From assembly GCA_001898145.1 (NCBI GenBank), contig MKSR01000029.1, positions 620,001-684,000 of the forward strand: a stretch of 64,000 bases of DNA. Direction: 5' to 3'. The notes beneath the pieces are model-generated. The model was not told where the DNA came from and ran no database searches. It was given only the letters and a program-made list of their open reading frames with translations. Shown piece after piece: positions 43,810 to 52,573 of this stretch. The position numbers and the translations under genes were made by a program. How positions within the stretch are numbered: the stretch's first letter is position 1; the number at the start of each line of letters is the position of its first letter. Source of the DNA: Dyadobacter sp. 50-39. Its GTDB lineage: Bacteria; Bacteroidota; Bacteroidia; Cytophagales; Spirosomataceae.

Positions 43810-45885
43810 TTATTCGAGCCAGACGATCTGGGTGAATGCGCCGTTGGCGGCCACATCCCAAAGTTCTACCCGCAGCCATTTCCGGCCTTTCATATTTTGG
43901 GTAAACTTAAAATTTTTCTGTCCGAAAGCTTGTGTGTCGTTCAAATTAATGACGTCGTGGAAAACTTCCTTGCCATCGCCCGAGATCACTTCCGCGCGAT
44001 TGAGCGGGAAAGTCCACCGGGCGTCCAGGGTAATTTCCACATTCCCTTTTGCGTCCGGTTTCGTCGTTTCGCCTGGCGCCGCCTTGTTCACCTTAAATGC
44101 CGGGAGCAGGACCTCTCCGGTGGTGACGAAGAATTTCCCTTTCCGCATGGCATCCAGCACAGGCTGCCAGCCATCTTCGAAGCGGGGCAGCTGATCGAGT
44201 TGCAGGTAATTGACATTCAAATGCCCGTAGAGTTCGTAGTCGGGCTCAATGCGAAAGAGGTCAGCTTCGGCAAGGACATTCTTTTTGTACCCCCAGTTGG
44301 CCATATCGTCCATCAAATCGAGGACGCGCTTGCCGAGTTTCGGCTGTGACAAATCGGCCGGCATCGCTTTCCAGGCGGCGCCGAGAAAATGGTCGGATTT
44401 GTAAAATGCTTCGGCCTTATGCTTGTCGGGGAAGCCCGTCGAGCCCTTCGTACGTGCGTGTGCGGTCCATGCGAGGCCGTTTTCCATTTCCAATAATTGC
44501 TGCATTTCCTCCTTGTTACCAATGCGGTACACCTTGCCGTATTCAGGATGGTCTTCCACAAATGGCTGGTCTTTCTCGCGCGACATCAGCCAATAAACGG
44601 GTTTTGGAAAAATATTCATCCAATGCCCGCCGAAGAAATTGTTAGGCTCTTCGCCCGGCAGGAGCAAGAAATTACCGCCCGAAAGTCGTACACATTCTGC
44701 AAACATCATTTTCAATTCCGGCCAGCGTTTAGCCTCCGGTCCGCGAGGGCTGCCAGGACCGTGGAATTCGGCCAAATGCACGATGTTGACCCCGGTGTTC
44801 CGGAATGCTTTTACAAATCCAGGCATATCCGGCAATGGCTTGCGCGTGAGCACGTCGTCCACATGCTCCTGGTGAAAGTGGCTCGACATAGTGTAGTAAC
44901 CGGGAATCGGCTCATACTTATCCGAATGCGTGAATGCCTTCACATTTTCAAGCACCTTACCATCCTTTTCCCGGCTCAGCAGACAGAAGAAATTGTAGCG
45001 TTGCTGCGTTCCCGGAGGCGCATTGAACCACGGTACCCAGCGACGGTCGCCGAGCAAGTCGTGCCGAATACCGATCCCGAAACCAGGCAGCAGGTTCCGG
45101 TAATTCTCGCCGTACCAGATGTGTTCGAGGTTATAACAATTATCCAGCGGATAGAAATACTGGTGCGGGGCCGGGAAAACGGCGAGGTTACCTTCCTTTC
45201 CCTGACCGATTATCGTGCGGTATTTCACGGCCATCATTTCGACCGTATCCATTTTACTCACCGCCGCATTGCGCATAAAATCTTCGGTATCGGCCCAGAA
45301 AAGCTTTTGCCACGTCGTTTCCCGCGAGGTAAGACCGATGTCGTAAATCACAGCCAGCAAATCGACGTTCGTGGACATCACTGCTGCTATGTTCATCAGC
45401 GGGCTTCCATTATACAGCGTGAATTGAATCGAGCCGGTGAATGGGCCTGCCTGTGCGCCGTTGACGGTAATTTCGGTACGGGAGCCATTGCTGGCCACTT
45501 TTACATCCGTTTTATCCAGCTTCACCGCGTAGCTCTGATATTTCTGATAGGCGGTTTTATCGAAGAAAATATTCCAGCCATTCTGCGAAACCAGATCACG
45601 CTTGCCCACGGTGAGAATAATGGCCGGATCCAGGTTTTTCGCGATGGTATATTGTTTTTCCTTTGTACCAATGCCCAGGCTGCCGATCAGCGGGTTGGTT
45701 TTATTTAAATCAATGGAAACCTTCGCGTTCTCCGCGTTGCCGGCGGGCCATTCGACGTTCAGCATTGCGCCGCTCACGGTCGCCTGGACGCCGCTTTTCT
45801 TGTCAAAACCTTTCAAATCGACGGGTACCTGCGCTTGCAGGTTCAGCGCTATGACGGACAAGAAAACAAACAGGATCTTACGCAT
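43810..45885 (-). CDS. Secreted PHP-like (CehA/McbA-type) metal-dependent hydrolase
   Basis: A 691-residue protein starting at 45885 (MRKILFVFLSVIALNLQA, a signal peptide); the frame is open 22 codons further into the upstream gene. The first half is beta-rich (about 20-320). The second half holds segments like those of PHP phosphoesterases: SSHFHQEHVDD, VHLAEFHGPGSP, LLLPGEEPNN, FGGHWMNIFPK and LAWTAHARTKG, together giving a set of His, Glu and Asp metal ligands in family order. CehA/McbA relatives cleave phosphoesters or carbamates, but the substrate here is unknown. It ends with a beta-sandwich. Its start overlaps the epimerase stop by 8 bp, so it is translationally coupled to it. Confidence 0.75.
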   Translation of the reverse strand: MRKILFVFLSVIALNLQAQVPVDLKGFDKKSGVQATVSGAMLNVEWPAGNAENAKVSIDLNKTNPLIGSLGIGTKEKQYTIAKNLDPAIILTVGKRDLVSQNGWNIFFDKTAYQKYQSYAVKLDKTDVKVASNGSRTEITVNGAQAGPFTGSIQFTLYNGSPLMNIAAVMSTNVDLLAVIYDIGLTSRETTWQKLFWADTEDFMRNAAVSKMDTVEMMAVKYRTIIGQGKEGNLAVFPAPHQYFYPLDNCYNLEHIWYGENYRNLLPGFGIGIRHDLLGDRRWVPWFNAPPGTQQRYNFFCLLSREKDGKVLENVKAFTHSDKYEPIPGYYTMSSHFHQEHVDDVLTRKPLPDMPGFVKAFRNTGVNIVHLAEFHGPGSPRGPEAKRWPELKMMFAECVRLSGGNFLLLPGEEPNNFFGGHWMNIFPKPVYWLMSREKDQPFVEDHPEYGKVYRIGNKEEMQQLLEMENGLAWTAHARTKGSTGFPDKHKAEAFYKSDHFLGAAWKAMPADLSQPKLGKRVLDLMDDMANWGYKKNVLAEADLFRIEPDYELYGHLNVNYLQLDQLPRFEDGWQPVLDAMRKGKFFVTTGEVLLPAFKVNKAAPGETTKPDAKGNVEITLDARWTFPLNRAEVISGDGKEVFHDVINLNDTQAFGQKNFKFTQNMKGRKWLRVELWDVAANGAFTQIVWLE

Positions 45886-46750
45886 TGACAGTCGTATGTG
45901 TTGGAACAAACATTTTTTGGTAGAAGGCGAGCCCTTCTTCGGCCAGCTCATCGGCGCTGTTTGTCAGTGGCCGCCAGATGCACGCCGCACGTGCGAGTTC
46001 TTTGGAAGGTTGTCCGAAGGTTTCGATCACCACCGCGCCGTCGTAGCCGATGTCGGCAAGCGCCTCCCGGACGCCCTGCCATTCCAGGTGGCCGGTGCCG
46101 GGCGTGCCGCGATCGCTTTCGTTACCTTGTACATGACAAAGCAAATCTTTCCCGATTTTCCTGATCGAAGCCGGAATATCTTTTTCCTCGATATTGGAAT
46201 GAAAGGTATCCAGCACGAGTTTCAGGTTGGGATTTCCGACCTCGTCCAAAATCGACAATGCCTGGTCCACGGTATTCACCATATCGGTTTCAAAGCGGTT
46301 CAAGGGTTCGAGGCCGAGCGTCACCCCGCAATCCCCGGCGATTTCACTTACTTCCTTTAAAATATCCACACACCACGCACGCTCCTGCTTTTTTTGTTCT
46401 TCGGATACAATACGCGTCTTGCCGACGGCCGAATAAACCGGTCCGCCAAACAGGGGGCTTTCCATTTGTTCGGCAATGCGGATACAGTCGATAATGTACT
46501 GTTTGCCGATCGCACGAAATGCGGGATTGGTGCTGGAAATATCCCGCTCCGGCCCGAATGCGCCGCTGATGGTGATTTTCAGGTCGAGGTCGCGGGCGAT
46601 GTCCCGGATGAGCTTCCAGTCGATAATGCTTGTGTCTTCCACAGCTATTTCGATGATATCATAGCCCATATTTTTGACCTTCGTGAGCAGGTCGATGTTG
46701 GCCGTTGAAAACGGGGATACCCAGATGAATGTGCTGGCTCCGAATAACAT
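45878..46750 (-). CDS. Sugar isomerase/epimerase, D-psicose/D-tagatose 3-epimerase-like
   Basis: A 290-residue TIM-barrel enzyme of the xylose-isomerase-like AP-endonuclease superfamily. Its closest look is to ketose 3-epimerases: FGGPVYSAVGKTR, LGLEPLNRFETDMVNT (metal Glu at about 151), LVLDTFHSNIEE (metal Asp at about 184), CHVQGNESDRGTPGTGHLEW (His and substrate site) and VVIETFGQP (second Glu). It lacks a signal peptide and is cytoplasmic. In related loci such proteins act on 3-keto-sugars or cleave 3-keto-glycosides, working with a Gfo/Idh/MocA dehydrogenase, whose gene lies 59 bp upstream here. Its stop overlaps the start of the PHP-like gene. Confidence 0.9.
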   Translation of the reverse strand: MLFGASTFIWVSPFSTANIDLLTKVKNMGYDIIEIAVEDTSIIDWKLIRDIARDLDLKITISGAFGPERDISSTNPAFRAIGKQYIIDCIRIAEQMESPLFGGPVYSAVGKTRIVSEEQKKQERAWCVDILKEVSEIAGDCGVTLGLEPLNRFETDMVNTVDQALSILDEVGNPNLKLVLDTFHSNIEEKDIPASIRKIGKDLLCHVQGNESDRGTPGTGHLEWQGVREALADIGYDGAVVIETFGQPSKELARAACIWRPLTNSADELAEEGLAFYQKMFVPTHTTVNA

Positions 46751-46809
46751 AAGGGTTCAGGTTTAGCAAAAAGCCAGGTTTTGAGGCCTGGCTTTGATGT
46801 TAGTATCAA

Positions 46810-47928
46810 TTATTCTTCAAAACTCGGCACATTCACACGGATGCCGCCCTTCATAGCCGACTCGTGTGCGCAAATGCCCGCGCAGGTGTAGTTCGCCGCT
46901 AATGCCGCGTCCACCGCCGAATCACGGCCTTCCACGATCGCCGCTACGAATTCCTGTACCAAATGCGGGTGCGAGCCGCCGTGTCCCGCGCCTTGAAGGA
47001 ACGAAACGTGATTGGGATCATCGATTTTCTCACGCTTGGTGAAATGTTTGATCGGTTCGATCAGCAGCTCATCCGTGTCCGGCACATTAATGCGGGCCGC
47101 ATTCTCCCCGCCGTCGAAGATCACGTGCTCTTCATCCTGCAACTGCTCCCATTCGAACGACATTTTGGTGCCGTACACATCGTAGCTCTCGCGGTACTGG
47201 CGCACCACGTCAAACAGCGAGCGGGTCGCTTCGGCAACCACGTCGGAGCCACGCAAGGTAAATGTGGCTGTTTCCACCGCAAATGGTGATCCATAGCGGC
47301 TGGCGAGATCCTCGCTCAGCCGGCCAGAACCGTGACAAACCACGGTTTCGGCAATGGTATTATTGATTTTCAAAAGCGGGGAAATGGCGTGGGTACCATT
47401 CAGCATCGGCGGGTAGCCTTTCCAGTATTCGCCCCAGCCTTCCATGCTCATATCCTGGATGTGCGAGCCGCGCACGAACTGAATGCGGCCTAGCTGGCCC
47501 GTTTGCGCGAGGTTAAGGCCGTAGAGGAATTCGCGGGTATAGAGCGCGGTTTCCATCATCATATATACCTTGCCCGAACGGCGCTTGGCCTCCACAATAG
47601 CCTTGCAATCCTCGACGGTCATGGCCATCGGGATGGTACAGGCGGTGTGCTTATTGGCATTGAGGGACGCCAGGGTCATGCGTGCGTGATCGGGTACGGG
47701 GGTTACCACGTGTATCGCGTCCACGTCGTCGCGCTGGGGAACGTCTTCGAAATGCTCGAAAACGAGGTTAGGGTCGAGATTGAACTTGGCAGTCAGCTCG
47801 TCGCGGGTCTGTTTGCTGCGGGTACAGATCCCCACCGCCTTAATATTCGGGTGGCTTTGATAAATGGGGATAAACTCTTTCCCGAAACCCATACCCACGA
47901 TAACTACTGTGATTTGCTTGTCGCTCAT
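46810..47928 (-). CDS. Gfo/Idh/MocA family oxidoreductase lacking the EKP motif
   Basis: A 372-residue cytoplasmic protein with a Rossmann start (ITVVIVGMGFGKEF) and the family's C-terminal alpha/beta domain. Where most members carry EKP with the catalytic-site lysine, this one reads HTACTIPMAMTVEDC, so the lysine is missing. A C-terminal HGGSHPHLVQEFVAAIVEG segment is typical of the family. It may bind NAD(P) and sugars through a different active site, or have another role. The context (epimerase, ThuA proteins, hydrolases) suggests oxidation or reduction of a sugar from the imported glycan. The gap upstream holds palindromes and tandem repeats. Confidence 0.88.
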   Translation of the reverse strand: MSDKQITVVIVGMGFGKEFIPIYQSHPNIKAVGICTRSKQTRDELTAKFNLDPNLVFEHFEDVPQRDDVDAIHVVTPVPDHARMTLASLNANKHTACTIPMAMTVEDCKAIVEAKRRSGKVYMMMETALYTREFLYGLNLAQTGQLGRIQFVRGSHIQDMSMEGWGEYWKGYPPMLNGTHAISPLLKINNTIAETVVCHGSGRLSEDLASRYGSPFAVETATFTLRGSDVVAEATRSLFDVVRQYRESYDVYGTKMSFEWEQLQDEEHVIFDGGENAARINVPDTDELLIEPIKHFTKREKIDDPNHVSFLQGAGHGGSHPHLVQEFVAAIVEGRDSAVDAALAANYTCAGICAHESAMKGGIRVNVPSFEE

Positions 47929-47958
47929 TGCTTTTTTTGATTAATTAATTTCTAAAAT

Positions 47959-48079
47959 CCCCGGGTTAAAACCCGGGGGCAAATGGATGTTGGAGATTGA
48001 TTTTTCATCGGTGGCGCCAGTTGGGGCATATTTTATGATCATCTTTTTGATCTCACTTGCCGTCGGTTTCAACCGACGG
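47959..48079. repeat. Element bounded by two short perfect palindromes
   Basis: CCCCGGGTT/AACCCGGGG (47959-47967 and 47970-47978, 2-base loop) and CCGTCGGTT/AACCGACGG (48060-48068 and 48071-48079, 2-base loop) flank about 80 bp. The two palindromes have the same build (GGGTT or CGGTT meeting at a short loop). There is no ORF in the region. Confidence 0.8.
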
Positions 48080-48087
48080 ACTGAGTT

Positions 48088-48190
48088 AGTCAAGAGCTTG
48101 TTTGAGCATTGTCAGTCAAGAGTTTTTTGAGCATTTTTAGTCAAAAGCTCATCTGAGCATTCTCAATCAGAAGCTTGCCTAAGCATTAGC
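48088..48190. repeat. Four imperfect 26-bp tandem repeats
   Basis: Copies start at 48088, 48114, 48139 and 48165 and follow the pattern AGTCAAGAGCTTGTTTGAGC with an ATT-rich tail; the second is 25 bp. All keep the (A)GTCA..AG.....GAGCATT frame with a few changes. They lie between the ThuA gene (stop 48208) and the Gfo/Idh/MocA gene within the system 3 operon, next to the palindromes at 47959-48079. Confidence 0.88.
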
Positions 48191-48207
48191 TGCTACTACT
48201 TCTCTTT

Positions 48208-48939
48208 TCATCTCCCAGCCGCCCACTGAACAGCATTTCTCAGAATAGTCTGATAAGGCTCGATCGTATGCGACTTGGCATCGTGCCCCAATGCAATGCC
48301 CACTATCCGTCCTTTGGGATATTTCACGATGAAAATGCTGGGGAAAACCTTGTCGGAATTCTCTGCTTTGGCAGTAGCCAGCACCTCGATCGGCGTGCCG
48401 GCTGCATCCGATTTGAAATAATACAACTCATCATCCAGCTTGAAACTCGCCGGAACGCCCTTGGTTACCGGGTGTTTGCCGGTAATAGTCACTTCAAACG
48501 GGCCGTATTTGTCATGCCCTTTCGAGCCTCCGCCTACGAGTTTTTGATTGTATTCCGGCCAGTCGGCCCAGTTGTACCAAAGTGCGGGGTGCGCCAGTAC
48601 CAGGCCTTTTCCGGCATCCGCGAATGCAAAAATGGCTTTGCGGGTAGCATCGTCGGCAATGGGCTGATTGTTGGCCAGATACAGCACGTCGATGTCTTTC
48701 AACTTGCCCAGTATTGCCGACGGGTCGCTGGTGTATTCCACTGTTGCCAGACCACCTTTTTGCAGCGTTTGTACATCCTCCTGCTTGTACCACCGGTCGA
48801 AATCGTGCGAAGAGCCGCCACCCACGAGCAGCACGCGGATCGCCTTTTTCTTTCCAGGCTTTTCGGCCATCGCACTATTGGAAATCATGGCTAACAGAAT
48901 CAATAATGCGGCAATGATCTTCGGAGTTGAATGCTTCAT
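48208..48939 (-). CDS. ThuA domain-containing protein, secreted
   Basis: A 243-residue protein with a signal peptide (ALLILLAMISNSAMA) followed by one ThuA domain, a glutamine-amidotransferase-like fold. Marks are IRVLLVGGGSSHDFDRWYKQ, LKDIDVLYLANNQPIADD, FADAGKGLVLAHPALWYNW and the C-terminal KGRIVGIALGHDAKSHTIEP. ThuA proteins are linked to trehalose and other disaccharide use through keto intermediates, but their catalytic role is uncertain. The glutaminase cysteine is not seen. It lies 41 bp downstream of the large fusion gene, which begins with a second ThuA domain, so two ThuA domains are made from one operon. Confidence 0.92.
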   Translation of the reverse strand: MKHSTPKIIAALLILLAMISNSAMAEKPGKKKAIRVLLVGGGSSHDFDRWYKQEDVQTLQKGGLATVEYTSDPSAILGKLKDIDVLYLANNQPIADDATRKAIFAFADAGKGLVLAHPALWYNWADWPEYNQKLVGGGSKGHDKYGPFEVTITGKHPVTKGVPASFKLDDELYYFKSDAAGTPIEVLATAKAENSDKVFPSIFIVKYPKGRIVGIALGHDAKSHTIEPYQTILRNAVQWAAGR

Positions 48940-48980
48940 TTTTAAAGTTTAGAATTTATGAATTTAGAATCTCTGAATTC

Positions 48981-51900
48981 TCATTTGGTAACCCGCAGGA
49001 TGCCATTCATACCGCGCCAGTGGCCGGGGAATGTACACACGTAAGGGTAGTCACCGGGTTCGCTGGGGACTGTAAATTCCAGCGTAACGGTTTCGCCCGT
49101 ATTCACCAGCCTGGTCGAGAACAGTACTTCCGGTATCTTCGGAACGTATTGCATTTCAGCTGCTTTCGGATTAGTAAGAAGTTCGTCTGCGGCCTTCCCT
49201 ACTTTTTGCAATGTGCCCGGTTTGATGACCAACAGGTTGTGCTGCATACCGTCCGGGTTTTCAAGATTGATCACCACTTTCTGGCCTGCCTTCACGGTGA
49301 TCAGCTTTTTATCGTATTGCATGATCTCCTTTTCCACTTTCAGCTCAATGACGGTGGCGTTGGACGCAGCGGTTTTTGAAACAGGCCGGGTGGAGGAAGT
49401 GCCATTTCCACTCCCTTCATTCGGGCGGTTCAGTTCGAGAGAGGCTTTTTGGAAATTACCTACAAACCCGAACCGTCCTTCATAATCTCCGATTTTGTCC
49501 TCGCCCTCCATATCCTCGCCTGTCCGCACCGAATTGCTCAGCGGCGCATTGAAAAGCATATGCGCTTTGCCGGTAGCTGCCTCTTTCCCATCGATATCAA
49601 TGCGGATGTTACCGCCTTGTGTGAGGCTTGCCACTGCATCAAACTTGTCGGGCAATGGCGCGGTGGTGGCTGCCTGGCTGAGCATACCGTGCTGCCTGAC
49701 GGCCATGACGAGCTTGCCATCCTGAATGTACAATGCATAACCACCATCCTTACCGCCCTGGCCCGCGATGAAACCTTGCAATGCACGATCGCGGCCTTTG
49801 GTAATAGTAGCCCGGATCGTGATTTCCTTCCCTGAAACATCGGGCGGGAATTGCAGCGTATTTCTTCTTCCCAGTGGATAAACCTCCTTGTTCAATGCGT
49901 CTGTCAGCTGTGCGGTGAATGCGGATGGCTGCGACTTGCCTGCAGCCGCCAGGAAGCCTTTCTCATGCTGGATAGCGGCTGCAAGGATGGCGCGTGAAAG
50001 CCAGGGATCTTTGGCATTCTGCTCGTCGAGGGAAGCCTGGTAAATCGCCGCACCTGCCTTTTCGGAGGCGGGCAGTTCGGCGATAGCCACCAATACGCCC
50101 AAACGGGTGTTCAGGTTAACGTCTTTGATACCTTTTTCGAGTATTTCAAAGCTCTGGTCCTGCTTTGGCAAAACGCTGGCTGCCGCTTTGCGCACCCCTG
50201 CCGCCGGGTGGGTTAGTGCTTTGCCCGCCACCTGCAATGCCTCCGCATTCGAACCGTCGAGTGCGCCCAGGCCGTGCAATGTCCATAATGCATGTACGGC
50301 CGGGCTGTTCAGGCCAATTTCATCGACTTTCGGATTGTTAATGATTTTGTACAGATCCGGCAGCACCGACAGTTTCTTCGATTCCACAAGCAAGCGCTGC
50401 GCCGTCATCCGCCAGAACATATTGTCGTTTTCCAATGCCGCTACCAGTCCCGGAAGGTCGTCTTTCGACAGTTTCAATGCGGGCGATTTCTTGCCGTTTT
50501 TATAAACAATCCGGTAAACACGGCCGTGGTTCAGGTCACGCATCGGGCTGCTGAATGCATTGCCGGGACCGTGCGGCTGCTCCTCAAACGGCAGAATGAA
50601 TTTCGAAGGCGATTGCGCCGGTACGAACACATTGTGCTGGATAATGAAGTTGTACCAATCGGCTACCCAAACGGCTCCGTCCGGACCTACTTCGGCCTGC
50701 ACGGGACCAAACCATTCGTCGGAGCTCGCCATGAAATTCCAGCCGTCTTTTTCCTTAAAACCTGCGCCGTCGGGTTCGACAATGGCTTTGTGGATCAGAC
50801 GGATCGTCGGCTCGGTCACCAGTGCGATGCGGTTCCAGTATTCTGTCGGGTAGTTTCTGGCTGTGTAAAAATGGTGGCCTGCGGCGGAGGTAAACCCTCC
50901 TACTACATCTACCTGCCGCAAATTGGGCGTTACAGCATGTGCATCGTAATGCCCGTCGATCTTCTGAATGGCTTGTACAGATGGCTGCTCTTCACCCAAC
51001 GTGCGTTGCATGAGTCGCCCCGGCATGGAAAAGAATGCGCTGTGCGTGTTATTGGCCGTAGAAAGGAACACATTGTTATCCTCCGTAAAACCCAATCCCC
51101 AGGTATTGTTGCTGCTGCTGCCCAGGTATTCAAACTCCCCGCCGTCCGGCTTGAAGTGGTAGAGCCCCTGTGAGAAGCTCATCTTTTTGCCGTTAATTGT
51201 TCCGTTAAATGCCGAGTAGCCTAATACGCCCCAGATCTTGTTATCAAAACCGTATTGCCGGTTGGACGGACCCGCATGGGTGTCGTTCTTGCCCCAGCCG
51301 GTCATGATCACTTCACGCGTATCGGCCACGTCGTCGCCGTTGGTGTCTTTCAGAAACACGAAATCCGGTGCCATAGAGACGATCACGCCGCCATTGGAAA
51401 AGACCATACTGGTGGGAATGTTCAGTTTATCTGCAAAAACGGTGAACTTGTCGGCCTTACCGTCACCATTCGTGTCTTCACAAATCTTGATGCGGTCGTT
51501 GGCAGCGCCGTCGGTTTCTTTGAACGTATTGGGATAGTCGACCGACTCGACGACCCATAACCGTCCGCGCTCGTCCCACGACATGGCAATAGGATTGGTA
51601 ATGTCGGGCTCGGCGGCAAAAAGTTGTATTTCAAAATCCGGCGGGATCTGCGTCAGCTTGTTGGATTCGTCCGGAGAGAGCGATTCCTGCATTTTGGGCA
51701 CTACGTGCCGTTTGGTATAGTGTGAAATAGTGTCTGAATTGTAAATGTCCACGTCGGGCAGGTTGAGTGCCGCAATTTGCTCCTGTACCCGGTCGCCCAC
51801 TGCCCATAGCACGCCGTTTCTGACGAGATCGAGGAAGCCCTTGTTGGTCCAGGTGCTATCCTCGTGGCCGTAGGCTGTGTAAAACACACGGCCTTTGCCC

Positions 51901-52523
51901 TCGTTGCGTACCCATGTGTAGGGCTCGTGTACGTCGCCTTCCACCCGCTCGCCCAGCACGGTCTTGTCGGGGTTCAGGTTTTTGTGAACGTAAGTTTCAT
52001 CCCAGGTCTGAAAGTCGGTAATGCCTTTCATGACCTGGTGTTCCGGTTTTAGAATAGTGTTTTTGAATGAGCCTGTCTTGTGCGAAGCAAACTGGCCGCC
52101 GATGGTTTTGATATACCAGGAAGAATTCCTGAAACAGCCGGACGCCGAATGAATGGGGATCAATCCTTTACCACCTTCTACGAACGCTTTCATGGCGCTT
52201 TCCTGTGAGGGAGAGAGCGAATCGTGGTTTGCATAGATAATCAGCCCGTCGTATTTTTTAAGGTTTTCGGGGTTGATATCGTTCAGATCGGCGGTGTAGG
52301 ACATGTTGACGCCGCTTTTGAACAGCTTGATCGACAGCCAGGGCGCATACTTGCCCGAATCGTGGTGCTTGCTGTTGTGCCCCAGGAACAGTACTTCGGC
52401 CCGGCGGCCTTTGGAAGCACCGGCCTTCACGGCCGATGATCCGACGGTCGGCCCCGCCGTCTTACTCTTTGCACATGCCAGCGCGATGAGCCCGACGAGC
52501 AGGAGCGCAATGTAATTCCTCAT
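48981..52523 (-). CDS. Five-part fusion lipoprotein: ThuA, PVC-type dehydrogenase propeller, HEAT, LamG-like, cupredoxin
   Basis: An 1180-residue lipoprotein (lipobox LIALACAKS). In order: a ThuA domain (about 43-245, EVLFLGHNSKHHDSG, KGLIPIHSASGCFRNS); a sorbosone-dehydrogenase/PVC-type beta-propeller (about 295-700, GRLWVVESVDYPNTF, CEDTNGDGKADKFTVF, GPDGAVWVADWYNFIIQH); HEAT-like helices (about 705-880, HPAAGVRKAAASVLPK); a concanavalin-like beta domain (about 900-1045); and an azurin/plastocyanin-type cupredoxin (about 1056-1180) with copper ligands His1095 (GMQHNL), Cys1163, His1168 and Met1172 (VCTFPGHWRGM). The whole looks like an exported sugar oxidase or dehydrogenase with its own electron carrier, though activity is inference. 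It lies between the DUF3823 gene and the second ThuA gene. Confidence 0.9.
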   Translation of the reverse strand: MRNYIALLLVGLIALACAKSKTAGPTVGSSAVKAGASKGRRAEVLFLGHNSKHHDSGKYAPWLSIKLFKSGVNMSYTADLNDINPENLKKYDGLIIYANHDSLSPSQESAMKAFVEGGKGLIPIHSASGCFRNSSWYIKTIGGQFASHKTGSFKNTILKPEHQVMKGITDFQTWDETYVHKNLNPDKTVLGERVEGDVHEPYTWVRNEGKGRVFYTAYGHEDSTWTNKGFLDLVRNGVLWAVGDRVQEQIAALNLPDVDIYNSDTISHYTKRHVVPKMQESLSPDESNKLTQIPPDFEIQLFAAEPDITNPIAMSWDERGRLWVVESVDYPNTFKETDGAANDRIKICEDTNGDGKADKFTVFADKLNIPTSMVFSNGGVIVSMAPDFVFLKDTNGDDVADTREVIMTGWGKNDTHAGPSNRQYGFDNKIWGVLGYSAFNGTINGKKMSFSQGLYHFKPDGGEFEYLGSSSNNTWGLGFTEDNNVFLSTANNTHSAFFSMPGRLMQRTLGEEQPSVQAIQKIDGHYDAHAVTPNLRQVDVVGGFTSAAGHHFYTARNYPTEYWNRIALVTEPTIRLIHKAIVEPDGAGFKEKDGWNFMASSDEWFGPVQAEVGPDGAVWVADWYNFIIQHNVFVPAQSPSKFILPFEEQPHGPGNAFSSPMRDLNHGRVYRIVYKNGKKSPALKLSKDDLPGLVAALENDNMFWRMTAQRLLVESKKLSVLPDLYKIINNPKVDEIGLNSPAVHALWTLHGLGALDGSNAEALQVAGKALTHPAAGVRKAAASVLPKQDQSFEILEKGIKDVNLNTRLGVLVAIAELPASEKAGAAIYQASLDEQNAKDPWLSRAILAAAIQHEKGFLAAAGKSQPSAFTAQLTDALNKEVYPLGRRNTLQFPPDVSGKEITIRATITKGRDRALQGFIAGQGGKDGGYALYIQDGKLVMAVRQHGMLSQAATTAPLPDKFDAVASLTQGGNIRIDIDGKEAATGKAHMLFNAPLSNSVRTGEDMEGEDKIGDYEGRFGFVGNFQKASLELNRPNEGSGNGTSSTRPVSKTAASNATVIELKVEKEIMQYDKKLITVKAGQKVVINLENPDGMQHNLLVIKPGTLQKVGKAADELLTNPKAAEMQYVPKIPEVLFSTRLVNTGETVTLEFTVPSEPGDYPYVCTFPGHWRGMNGILRVTK

Positions 52524-52573
52524 TCAAATTGGTTTTTAAAGAAACGTTTCGGTTTTAGTATTGAAATCAACCT

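Noticed and set aside
48088-48190. Tandem repeats considered as a CRISPR array
   Set aside because: The units are adjacent with no unique spacers, are imperfect, and no cas genes are near.
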